From a virus, in IMG/VR virus record IMGVR_UViG_3300025141_000618, positions 1-26,661 of that record: a stretch of 26,661 bases of DNA; one strand, written 5' to 3'. Below are positions 14,213 through 21,807 of this stretch, one piece after another. The position numbers and the translations under genes were made by a program. Each line of letters begins with the position of its first letter. Position 1 is the stretch's first letter. The notes below the pieces were generated by a model that saw only the letters and a list, made by a program, of their open reading frames with translations, searched no databases and was not told the DNA's origin.

Positions 14213-15115
14213 TCAGGCGTCAGGCCAAAAAAACGTGGCGGTAAGAGGAACCTCCAGGTCCTGCTCGTACTCACAATTTGGGCAGACGAACTCCTGCGCC
14301 ATCTCAATGTTGGGGGTAATCTTCGCGAATACTCTACGTAGAAATCGCGAATCAGATGCCGGAATCGACTCTACAAAGCGTCGAATAGCAAGAGTATCGG
14401 TTACTCCATTGACTGAAAGGGTAATCTTGCGAAAGTGATCGGTCAGAGGAGTTTCGGGTAATTTCTTCTTTCGTCGCATTTCTCTTTCTTGGGCGAAAGC
14501 AGTCTCCTCTTTGCCAGTCATCAACCTCACTTCCATTGTCGCATTTGCCTTGGGCAATGTAATGAAGTATCGTCCCGATGTTCCCTCAGAAACATAGGTG
14601 GAGAGTTCTTCGTCCTCAGTCGTCTCTAAGTCAACCGGATGCGTTACTCGGCACTCGTTGAGATCAAAACCAAAGTCTTGTTCGTGTGCGCACGCAGGAC
14701 AAGTGGTGTGCGTCTCATAGATATTTCCATATCCACTGCTGCGCGCTGCAATGAGGAGAGCATTTTTATCTCCGATCAGCAAGTCGCCCACTTTAATAGA
14801 TTTATCTACGATCAAACTTTGGAGAAGTCTCTCAAACACGATACCTTTTTGAATAAAGGACTGTGTGGTGAGAATATCTTCTTCTTTGGCTGTCATCTCT
14901 TTCATCTCAATCTCGTTCACACCATGTAAGGGATGGTCTTCCTCATACAGAGCGCCGTTAGACGGTAGGGGTACCAATTCAGTTGGTACCACATATGCTA
15001 GATTGTTGTCTGGTTGGGATTGTTGGGGGGCAACAATGGGGGATGGAACGTCGGCGGACTGTGCTGCCCCTGAAGTGGGCAGTCCAAGACGCTTCTCATT
15101 ATTTCGTTGTGTCAT
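14213..15115 (-). CDS. gp26: gp26-like baseplate/tail assembly protein with two CxxC pairs
   Basis: This 300-residue protein has a disordered first 40 residues. Then come TELVPLPSNGALY (45-57), MKEMTAKEEDILTTQSFIQK (71-90), LIGDKNALLIAARSSGYGNIY (113-133) and a CPAC pair (Cys139, Cys142) in CPACAHEQDFGFDL. A second pair, CPNC (Cys278, Cys281) in CPNCEYEQDLEVPL, lies near the C-terminus. The LPS-G-Y, MT-x-KEED, D-LL-AR-x-x-xYG and CPxC order fits the T4 gp26-type baseplate family (Pfam T4_baseplate, by memory). The two near-identical CPxCxxEQD segments probably hold one zinc. It lies between the tail tube and tape measure genes and ends at a slippery T7 run, so it is also a tail assembly chaperone candidate. 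Confidence 0.75.
   Translation of the reverse strand: MTQRNNEKRLGLPTSGAAQSADVPSPIVAPQQSQPDNNLAYVVPTELVPLPSNGALYEEDHPLHGVNEIEMKEMTAKEEDILTTQSFIQKGIVFERLLQSLIVDKSIKVGDLLIGDKNALLIAARSSGYGNIYETHTTCPACAHEQDFGFDLNECRVTHPVDLETTEDEELSTYVSEGTSGRYFITLPKANATMEVRLMTGKEETAFAQEREMRRKKKLPETPLTDHFRKITLSVNGVTDTLAIRRFVESIPASDSRFLRRVFAKITPNIEMAQEFVCPNCEYEQDLEVPLTATFFWPDA
14227..14233 (-). other. T7 run, candidate frameshift site
   Basis: The coding strand reads ACG-TTT-TTT-TGG-CCT near codons 294-298 of the gp26-like gene, with its stop 9 bases further on. A +1 slip of tRNA-Phe from TTT to TTT (or a -2 slip) enters the frame of the next ORF. No -1 product is possible beyond two codons, because the -1 frame hits TGA at once. 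Confidence 0.55.
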
Positions 15116-15142
15116 TAAAACCTCGTCTTATTTTTTTATAGA

Positions 15143-15697
15143 CTAGTCGTTGGGCGTGAATGTTTCAAGGTTGAACCAATCATACCGGAGTTCCATGGTA
15201 ATTTCCATCAAACCCTCTGTTTCATAATCCAAATCACCACCGAAATCTACACTCTTAATCCAAGGATTCTCGAGAGTGGTTTTTTCAATTGTATTTCCAT
15301 CGCCATCCAACATCAGAATCACAGCGCTATTCATGGCGCCGGTTCCTAGTCTTTTGCTGATAGTGGATGCCATTGGAGAATCGGCGCCCACGCTATCATT
15401 AATGCCCGAAGGCAATTGATAACCAGAATCTTGAATTAAATTATAAAGTTGTTGTGTAGAGTGAGGATTTGCAGGATCCACCAAGGTTACACTACAAATG
15501 TTATAAGTTACACTTCCTGGGTAATAGAAAGTATGGTTGAGAAATTTGTGCTCTGATTCTCCAATTTCTAATTTAGGTTTAGTAACCTTCTTACAAATGT
15601 ATTGGATATTATCAGATAGGCCGGCAACTCCTAATGAGAGCACCCATCTAAACGATCTTTTAGGATCTGCTACTTGTGCGTCTTTCCAAAATGGCAT
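15143..15697 (-). CDS. gp19: Tail tube protein (gp19-like)
   Basis: This 184-residue protein starts MPFWKDAQVADPKRSFRWVL, followed by CKKVTKPKLEIGESEHKFLN, then HTFYYPGSVTYNICSVTLVD and, near the end, ENPWIKSVDFGGDLDYETEG and ITMELRYDWF. T4 gp19 (163 residues) and its relatives have the same plan: R-F-x-W at the start, K-x-V-x-K-P, a central F-x-x-PG strand, and an ending in ITxxxRYDW. These subunits stack as hexamers inside the sheath to form the DNA channel. It lies directly after the sheath gene, as in T4 (18 then 19). The ribosome site is AGAGGAG; an AACTATTTA-like motif lies 33 bases upstream. Confidence 0.9.
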   Translation of the reverse strand: MPFWKDAQVADPKRSFRWVLSLGVAGLSDNIQYICKKVTKPKLEIGESEHKFLNHTFYYPGSVTYNICSVTLVDPANPHSTQQLYNLIQDSGYQLPSGINDSVGADSPMASTISKRLGTGAMNSAVILMLDGDGNTIEKTTLENPWIKSVDFGGDLDYETEGLMEITMELRYDWFNLETFTPND

Positions 15698-15729
15698 CTT
15701 TTAAATTCTCCTCTTGTCTCAGTATACTA

Positions 15730-15738
15730 TAAATAGTA
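15730..15738 (-). promoter_or_regulatory. AACTATTTA-type intergenic motif, copy 3 (TACTATTTA)
   Basis: The coding strand reads CATTTACTATTTATAGTATACTG in the 55-base gap between sheath and tube genes, 32 bases before the tube ATG. It could give the tube gene its own transcript, as expected for a protein needed in many copies. Confidence 0.45.
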
Positions 15739-15752
15739 AATGTTTTTAAATT

Positions 15753-18635
15753 TTAATCCTCAAAACTTGCACCTGACTTCGTAATAACAAAATCCAAAGC
15801 AATAAATTCAATTGAACGTGCAGGCTTCAAGAATATCTTTGCATACAAGATATTTCTGTCCACCAAATCTGGCGTGGTGGTCGTTTCATCCAAGACCACC
15901 TTATAGTCCGTCAGACCCATTCGCGTCTGGATGCTTCCGAGGAAAGGATTAGCCTTGCCCAAGAAGCGATTCCATGTAGCAGTAACATTCTGATCGAACA
16001 GTAGGGTCGCTGCCATGCGAGAGATTTCTCTCTTTACGTAAATCATCAGTCGTCGCACATTGATGCGGTCTAATGCGGATTGGGTGACTTGCAATGTCTT
16101 TTGTCCAAAGATAACAATCCCTTCAGCAGGAAATTGTGCAATTGGATTAATATTGGCATTATAAAGGGCATCTCTTTCGGAAGAGTTGAGGCGTTGCCTT
16201 ACATTTGTCACCGGCAAACCGGCGCTTCCTTCGGATAATCCGCCTCGATTAAATCCAGCAGGAGCGAACCATAATTCACTCGCCGCCTGACTGCTCGCAA
16301 AAGTACCGAGAGCGACCACACTTGGTGGCACCCACAGGGATCCGCCAGTCGTGACCGTATCTGTCACCTGACACCACGGATAATAAGTACACCCATAACT
16401 ATTGTTAATGTTGCGATTATTAAGGAGGGTAATAGTACCATCCACTGTTCCAAGGCGCGCAGATGGCGATTTGTCCGCGTCTTCCGTAGGTGGTTCATAA
16501 CCACCGGGAAGGTCAATTAATCCTAACGAGTCACCGCGTGCCTCACATACATCCATCACTTTCGTAGTGAGGGTATCTTTAGTGAGTCCCGGTATGGTAA
16601 TCATATTACACTCTACCACCTCGGCGTCTGCCACTGCATCAATTGCTCTATCTAAAGAGGCATACGCGTAGTCAGTACCTGCCGTAGCAGAAGTAAGACC
16701 ACTATTGCGGAAAGGCTCTTTTTCCATGATATCCAACCCGGTGAAGGCGCCATTTAAGACAGTTGTAAATTTATTAAATCCGTTGTCAAGGACTGCCTTG
16801 TATCCAGCGGAAGAACTAATGGCAGTAAATGAGTCGCCGTCTAGACGAGATCCACTTACCCATGTTGCCAGAGTTCCGTCTGATCCGGGTTCGACATCAT
16901 CCAGAGAAAAGACCCAGGAATATTCGAGCGCATCAGGCAATGAACTAAAGTCTTCTAGACTGTCCGCTGGTTTGCGTCTCACAATATCTACAATACTCGG
17001 GTCGGTACGATTGCTCGTTGCCATGTTGGTGGTAGCACCAAAGCATGCATCTTTCTGATTCGTAATGATGCCGCCGTCACTATTCGTCCGCGTGGGGACG
17101 ACGGGAAAGTTGAATGAGGCAGTGAATGCTGAAGCACTCGGTCCGCCATATACAAACCCATCGGTGGGAACGATTGGGCCGTCAGGAATCGATCCTGAAC
17201 CAATCACATATGCATAGGATGCGGCGCTGACGCCCGCTTCGGTGCCACTCGGAGTTCCGAGTTCCATCGCCGTGGTGCCCCCGCTGACGACCGTAAATCC
17301 TTTAAATCGTGCGGGTCCATAGACGCCGAATGGAAGCAATTTTGAATCCATTGTCGCATCTCTGACCCCTGAGTCTAGTTCTACGCGAACATAGCGCGAC
17401 TTATTTGTATAGTCGCCATACGTTCGGTATTGCTTGGTAGAACTATCCCACTCGCGATAAGAATCTCCAATAACACGCGCAATATAATTGGGTGAATTAG
17501 GATTAAGATCTACATTGGGGAAAGTTTCTACAGATTGAACCGTGTTATCGCTATCGCTTATTTGGCGAATTTGGATAGTAAACATTCCAAAGGGAACTGC
17601 CACATTATTAGAAGGAGTAATGTCCGTCACAGAAATTTTAAGATTATCTTGGGTCCATGGACTACCTGCCAATCCTACAAATCGGAACAACTTAGGCATG
17701 GACAAAATGTCATAAGCACTGGAGGTTCCCAAATCTTGAGAGAAGAACCATCCGGTGCGCGTATTGGCCATTGGATTTCGTTGGATGTGTTGCATGACAG
17801 AACCAGAATCGAGTCCTAGAATGCAAGCATATCCGGTGGGATTCGTCTCGCCGTTCCCTGCCAAGTCCGTCACATTACGCTCGAAAGTTTCCCCTAACCA
17901 ATAAGTTTTAAGGTTATCAGCGAGAGTCACATTAGTGTCCGTATTAGCGAGAGTGGGGTTGGTGTTGAAAACATTACGAATGAAGAGTTTACTGTTCTCG
18001 TTAAAATTGAAAACAATCTTCTCCGTCGCGACCCCGGAGTCGTTTTTAACCACAGCGGTAAATTGGTTTTTGGCGGTGGATTTAAATAATGTTGCCGTGC
18101 CTTCTCCGGTGGTGTCATCCAAGAGAGTGCCACTGAGGGAGATCGCTCCGGTTCGTCCATAAAAAATAGCAGCAAGGGATCCTGTCCCTAAGTTGGTAGC
18201 ACTGGTGCCTGAAGTGATGAGAAAGAGTCCGAAGGCCCCTCCTGCCATGGAGGTAGACATGGCATCGCCATTTGCTTGCCATCCTGCTTTACCACCCGCC
18301 GTGGCGTTGGGGTCTTCGATCCCAGCCAATCTCACAAACACCAGAGGCGATTGATTTCTTAAATAAGCTTGAGCAGCATAAGTCGCATAAGAGGGCGCAG
18401 ACACATTAGGTCCGGCGCGCCAAACATCAGCGGCGCCACCTCCATAAATGGGATTTCCAAAAGTCTCTACAAACTCGGAAAAGGAGTCAATTTGAATAGG
18501 TCGTAGGCAAGGTCCCTTAATGGATCTCCCAATCACCACTGGTCCTACCCCTCGAGGTAGTGCAGGGAGTTGAGAATTGTCAATTTCGGAAACAAAGACT
18601 CCAGGGGATACAAATTTAAATTTATTAACTGACAT
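15753..18635 (-). CDS. gp18: Tail sheath protein (gp18-like), enlarged
   Basis: This protein has 960 residues against 659 in T4 gp18. The N-terminus, FVSPGVFVSEIDNSQLPALP followed by GVGPVVIGRSIKGP, and IDSFSEFVETFGNP are typical of sheath proteins. The C-terminal part with QKTLQVTQSALDRINVRRLM, KREISRMAATLLFDQN, TWNRFLGKANPFLGSIQ and ILYAKIFLKPARSIEFIALDF is the conserved contractile core that links neighbouring subunits. The extra length lies in the middle, rich in Gly, Ser and Thr, where surface-exposed domains are inserted in this family. The subunits surround the tube and contract on infection. The gene is followed by the tube gene and starts with AAGGAGAGCACCGTACT-ATG. Confidence 0.92.
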   Translation of the reverse strand: MSVNKFKFVSPGVFVSEIDNSQLPALPRGVGPVVIGRSIKGPCLRPIQIDSFSEFVETFGNPIYGGGAADVWRAGPNVSAPSYATYAAQAYLRNQSPLVFVRLAGIEDPNATAGGKAGWQANGDAMSTSMAGGAFGLFLITSGTSATNLGTGSLAAIFYGRTGAISLSGTLLDDTTGEGTATLFKSTAKNQFTAVVKNDSGVATEKIVFNFNENSKLFIRNVFNTNPTLANTDTNVTLADNLKTYWLGETFERNVTDLAGNGETNPTGYACILGLDSGSVMQHIQRNPMANTRTGWFFSQDLGTSSAYDILSMPKLFRFVGLAGSPWTQDNLKISVTDITPSNNVAVPFGMFTIQIRQISDSDNTVQSVETFPNVDLNPNSPNYIARVIGDSYREWDSSTKQYRTYGDYTNKSRYVRVELDSGVRDATMDSKLLPFGVYGPARFKGFTVVSGGTTAMELGTPSGTEAGVSAASYAYVIGSGSIPDGPIVPTDGFVYGGPSASAFTASFNFPVVPTRTNSDGGIITNQKDACFGATTNMATSNRTDPSIVDIVRRKPADSLEDFSSLPDALEYSWVFSLDDVEPGSDGTLATWVSGSRLDGDSFTAISSSAGYKAVLDNGFNKFTTVLNGAFTGLDIMEKEPFRNSGLTSATAGTDYAYASLDRAIDAVADAEVVECNMITIPGLTKDTLTTKVMDVCEARGDSLGLIDLPGGYEPPTEDADKSPSARLGTVDGTITLLNNRNINNSYGCTYYPWCQVTDTVTTGGSLWVPPSVVALGTFASSQAASELWFAPAGFNRGGLSEGSAGLPVTNVRQRLNSSERDALYNANINPIAQFPAEGIVIFGQKTLQVTQSALDRINVRRLMIYVKREISRMAATLLFDQNVTATWNRFLGKANPFLGSIQTRMGLTDYKVVLDETTTTPDLVDRNILYAKIFLKPARSIEFIALDFVITKSGASFED

Positions 18636-18702
18636 AGTACGGTGCTCTCCTTGTTAAAATTTGAACATAAAATTCTTCACATCTAATGGTTTTTTCTTCA
18701 AG

Positions 18703-18711
18703 TAAATAGTT
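18703..18711 (-). promoter_or_regulatory. AACTATTTA intergenic motif, copy 4
   Basis: The coding strand reads CAAAACTATTTACTTGAAGAA in the 114-base gap upstream of the sheath gene, 67 bases before its ATG. Nothing else of note is seen in this gap besides AT-rich sequence and the ribosome site. Confidence 0.45.
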
Positions 18712-18749
18712 TTGAAAAAATGCAAATGCTGTTTATTCTCTTCTGAAAG

Positions 18750-19595
18750 TTATAATACAACATACTTTCCATTCGCCCATGGGGGCTCCTCCCCCAGAAT
18801 CACTTGTTCGCGAGGAAGCTTTACTTTAACAGCGTTCTCTCTTTCTACAATTTGAGGAGTAGTTTGGTTGTCTCCCCCTCCTATCAAATACCCAAGCACC
18901 TTAACGTCAATAGAGGTCTGATAACTGCGCTCATGGTCTGCCATATCTGCTACATTATTTTCCTGAGAGTATGATGATTGCATAAATCCCTCGTAACGAT
19001 GTCCTGCTTCGCGCAAGATGAAAGCATTGATGCCTCCCGTTGCTACGGCGAAGGGTTGCATTAACTCATTCATCTGCTGTTGATACTCAGTGCGCAACAT
19101 TATTTTATACATCATGGTCACGTAGACGGGCATTGGGACGGAGCGGAAAGTATAGACTACTTGATTACACTTGGGCTTGACCTTGAAATTTAATTGCCCT
19201 GTCTGTTGTTTGGAATTAGCATTTTGGAAGTTCTTGGTCTTCACTTGATTAATCGTACGACTCAAGTTCACAGACCCTCCACGATAATCTTGACGCGGAA
19301 AAATGTTAGACTGTAGTGACCCCTTAAATGCTAAATCTTTATCAACAGAGACGCGCTGAACGGTTATGAGAGGGAGGATGAGCGCCCCTTCCCGATCACG
19401 CAACCCTTTATCGCGCTTCGATTGGTAGGCTCGCTCGGCGGATGTCCAAATGACTGGTACCTTTTCCCATCCCCGATTAGAATTGGCGAATACGTTCAGT
19501 TGGTCGTTAACCCAATTAAAGAGAGCACTGTCGATATTCTCTAAATTCGAGGGTTGTAAATTTATTATAGTTTCTTTGTCTGCTTCAATAGGCAT
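18750..19595 (-). CDS. gp15: Tail completion/sheath terminator protein (gp15-like)
   Basis: This protein has 281 residues; T4 gp15 has 272. It contains VPVIWTSAERAYQ (47-59), ALILPLITVQRVSV, a central VYTFRSVPMPVYVTMMYKIM and LRTEYQQQMNELMQPFAV, which follow the gp15 plan (VPITYA, LPRI, the YELSI-T strand and QIVEQILPYFQP). The end (LPREQVILGEEPPWANGKYV) is Pro/Gly rich. In T4, gp15 caps the finished tail and binds the neck. The position immediately before the sheath gene supports this. The match is by pattern only, since sequence identity to T4 is low. Confidence 0.65.
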   Translation of the reverse strand: MPIEADKETIINLQPSNLENIDSALFNWVNDQLNVFANSNRGWEKVPVIWTSAERAYQSKRDKGLRDREGALILPLITVQRVSVDKDLAFKGSLQSNIFPRQDYRGGSVNLSRTINQVKTKNFQNANSKQQTGQLNFKVKPKCNQVVYTFRSVPMPVYVTMMYKIMLRTEYQQQMNELMQPFAVATGGINAFILREAGHRYEGFMQSSYSQENNVADMADHERSYQTSIDVKVLGYLIGGGDNQTTPQIVERENAVKVKLPREQVILGEEPPWANGKYVVL

Positions 19596-19609
19596 TGCAG
19601 TGTTTCCCC

Positions 19610-20401
19610 CTATGCGGTGTTATAAAATGGACTTACATACCACACACAATTTTCGTTAAAGTACCATTTGTTAGAAATAGTGAAATCCCCCACAGGAGAT
19701 GGTCCCGCATCAGTCAAATAGAATTGATACCCGATGTATTTGCACGGATCTGCCACAAATTCTTCGAGGGTGCGATAATCTAAAGAATCTACTTGTGCGG
19801 CGGAGATTTTAGGAACGCATATTTTGCAGTCATCGGGAATGGTGAGGACGCATACATTCTGCACTGCCTCTTGGGCCAGTTGATATTTGGGAATTCCTGC
19901 TTTCGGAAGCGGCGCGCCTTGAAACACCCCGTCTCGAGCGCGAATACACTCCGCCGAAAGTTCCAGTTTGTGCTCCACTTGTCCAAAGAGTTGGCGCGGT
20001 TGGTTTAATTTAACTATTTCATAAAAAAGGCGCCCGTATAGAATGAAATCTCCTTCCTGCACCTTTAAATCTTGATCTTCCGTCAGGCGTCGGTTATGGA
20101 AGTGGATGGTAATCTTGGAGCGACGGTCAATCCCATAGTTAGTGGTGGTAGTTTCCTGACCTTCCCAACTAATGAGAGCATTTACTTTGACGGGGGAGAG
20201 GAAACTCTTGTGAATTGCCTCCCCATAAAGAGGGTGGAAGTTGGTGTGTTCCAAACTCACCGGATAGTACAGAATAGTTTGGCCAATGACGCGCTCAATA
20301 ATCTCGTCATTAACTTGTTTTACAAAATCCCGCTCTTTAGCTCCTGTAAATAGGGGTGGAGGAGGATTAGTTGGTTGTGTCCATGTAACATTGCTCGCCA
20401 C
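19610..20401 (-). CDS. Neck/head-completion protein candidate (gp14-like)
   Basis: This 263-residue protein has a GTG start at 20401, well supported by AGGAGG seven bases upstream. It contains DEIIERVIGQTILYYPVS, ISWEGQETTTTNYGIDRRSK, LKVQEGDFILYGRLFYEIVK and LFGQVEHKLELSAECIRA, a mixed beta fold without catalytic motif. T4 neck protein gp14 has 256 residues, and related proteins share the YYxP motif near the N-terminus followed by a beta domain. The order capsid, X, Y, gp15, sheath suggests X and Y are gp13- and gp14-type neck proteins. A plain structural label is the safe reading. Confidence 0.55.
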   Translation of the reverse strand: MASNVTWTQPTNPPPPLFTGAKERDFVKQVNDEIIERVIGQTILYYPVSLEHTNFHPLYGEAIHKSFLSPVKVNALISWEGQETTTTNYGIDRRSKITIHFHNRRLTEDQDLKVQEGDFILYGRLFYEIVKLNQPRQLFGQVEHKLELSAECIRARDGVFQGAPLPKAGIPKYQLAQEAVQNVCVLTIPDDCKICVPKISAAQVDSLDYRTLEEFVADPCKYIGYQFYLTDAGPSPVGDFTISNKWYFNENCVWYVSPFYNTA

Positions 20402-20412
20402 TCTTCATCCTC

Positions 20413-21687
20413 CTATCCGGGATATATTGCTAAAGGTATCTTCGCCAACAATGTCTCGGTATTGGCGGCGATAGTAGAGTCTTTCCCAGTTAACTCCACA
20501 TAAGTTAGTTCATCCAAGACCGTTTTTAATTCATCTCGAAGTGCTATTTGTTCTTCTTTAGCACTCTGAATAAGGGCGGGTCCATTCAAAGTAGTATTTT
20601 CACCTGGAATGGGGATGGTGGCGAATTTGCTGCGCGTGAGTCCGAGCATCTCTTTCGCTATCGAGAGGGCAAAGCGTCGAATCCATTGCTTTCCAATAGA
20701 GTTGATATTTTTATAAGGAATGTTGGCGAAGGGAACAGTGTTCATATTGTTCACCCCCTTCGTACCAGTATTCATCCCCGGTTTGTCAAGGATGGGATTT
20801 TCCTCCACTGTGAATTCAATCCACATTGTCTTAAAGTCATAGGGACCGGGAGCGGGGAAGACCCGCAGAATATTATCTCTCAACTCATAGGAATAGTGCG
20901 AGATGCGGGTATACATCGCATCCTCATACGCCATTGCCTGAAGTTTATTCTGCCACACAGGGACTACTTGCCACGTGCTATCGTCAGCATATTGACCATA
21001 GGTCGACATGTTCCCTACAGCGTTGATCCCTCCATAATATCCATAAAATCGCCACATTACACGGGGCGACTTATAATAAACTTTGGTAATGTTAATGCGA
21101 TGATCCCTGTCAATATTACTGTAAGGAACGCTCCCAGATGCTGCACTGGCAGAGATAATAGATTGCAAATTATAATCTTGTACCTTGTCTTGGGTGGCGA
21201 AGGAGGCAGTATAGAACCTATTATCCCCTCCCACTCCTGCCTTCTCGGATAGTCCCATGGCAGCGCGCTTTCCATAAGCAAAGGCAAATTTAGGGAGGCG
21301 CAGTTCGGCGCCGGTGCCACTCAGTGCAGTGGTGAGAGTTCCCGCTTGGAGTTCTCCGTCGCTATCAAACGTGCCTGTCGGTTGTCCCAGCAGATCGGAA
21401 AGTGCATTTTTGGATTGATGGATGTTAACTAAATAGGAATATTCTAATACCGCTTCCTCATAGGCAGTGTACACTTGGTTAGCAGTGAGTTCTATATCTA
21501 GAACTTCCCCTCCGAGTTTGCGATACACGTAGGCCACTTGGTCTACGGCGCCGGAAATAAAATCCGCACTCGTATATACCCCGAAAGGAAGAGAGCCTGT
21601 AACTAACGCCTTGGAACCCGTTGGGGGCAGCGCGACCAGACTAGAGTTTGAGATCGGTGATAAAGTGGGGGGTGCTGTACTTGCCAC
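20413..21687 (-). CDS. Virion structural protein, neck candidate (gp13 position)
   Basis: This 424-residue protein has a GTG start at 21687, preceded by GGAGGAAAGAAC. It has a disordered first 35 residues, then VDQVAYVYRKLGGEVLDIEL, ANQVYTAYEEAVLEYSYLVN, a middle with INITKVYYKSPRVMWRFYG and MAYEDAMYTRISHYSYELRD, and IRRFALSIAKEMLGLTRSKF near the end. I recognise this pattern from unnamed structural proteins next to gp23 in marine T4-like phages. It follows the capsid terminator and has a copy of the intergenic motif upstream, so it opens the neck/tail unit. It may be the gp13-type portal-adjacent neck protein, which I could not confirm. Confidence 0.6.
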   Translation of the reverse strand: MASTAPPTLSPISNSSLVALPPTGSKALVTGSLPFGVYTSADFISGAVDQVAYVYRKLGGEVLDIELTANQVYTAYEEAVLEYSYLVNIHQSKNALSDLLGQPTGTFDSDGELQAGTLTTALSGTGAELRLPKFAFAYGKRAAMGLSEKAGVGGDNRFYTASFATQDKVQDYNLQSIISASAASGSVPYSNIDRDHRINITKVYYKSPRVMWRFYGYYGGINAVGNMSTYGQYADDSTWQVVPVWQNKLQAMAYEDAMYTRISHYSYELRDNILRVFPAPGPYDFKTMWIEFTVEENPILDKPGMNTGTKGVNNMNTVPFANIPYKNINSIGKQWIRRFALSIAKEMLGLTRSKFATIPIPGENTTLNGPALIQSAKEEQIALRDELKTVLDELTYVELTGKDSTIAANTETLLAKIPLAIYPG

Positions 21688-21719
21688 GTTCTTTCCTCCA
21701 TGCTAAAGATTGTACAAAG

Positions 21720-21728
21720 TAATTAGTT
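21720..21728 (-). promoter_or_regulatory. AACTATTTA-like motif, copy 6 (AACTAATTA)
   Basis: The coding strand reads AAAAACTAATTACTTTGTACA, with one base different from the core; it lies immediately after the capsid terminator's T run and 32 bases before the GTG of the next gene. The AACTAxTTACTT extension is shared with copy 4. Confidence 0.4.
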
Positions 21729-21732
21729 TTTT

Positions 21733-21773
21733 AAAAAAAGAAAGAGCCTCCATAATCAATATGAAGACTCTTT
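21733..21773 (-). terminator. Rho-independent terminator after the capsid gene
   Basis: On the coding strand AAAGAGTCTTCAT / ATGGAGGCTCTTT forms a 13-pair stem (two U-G pairs) with an ATTGATT loop, followed by CTTTTTTT. It begins 34 bases past the capsid stop codon. It is expected to isolate the very abundant capsid transcript from the neck and tail genes. Confidence 0.85.
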
Positions 21774-21807
21774 TCTTAAAGTTAGTTGTCTAAAGAACTA
21801 GAAGGTC

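Noticed and set aside
14050-14307. 85-residue reading from a TTG at 14307
   Set aside because: Its first 27 residues are encoded within the zinc-finger end of the gp26-like gene and look random; the start is a TTG. The meaningful part begins at the T7 run or at the ATG at 14208.
20548-21252. 234-codon open frame on the plus strand
   Set aside because: It is antisense to the 424-residue structural gene, with no recognisable motif or ribosome site.
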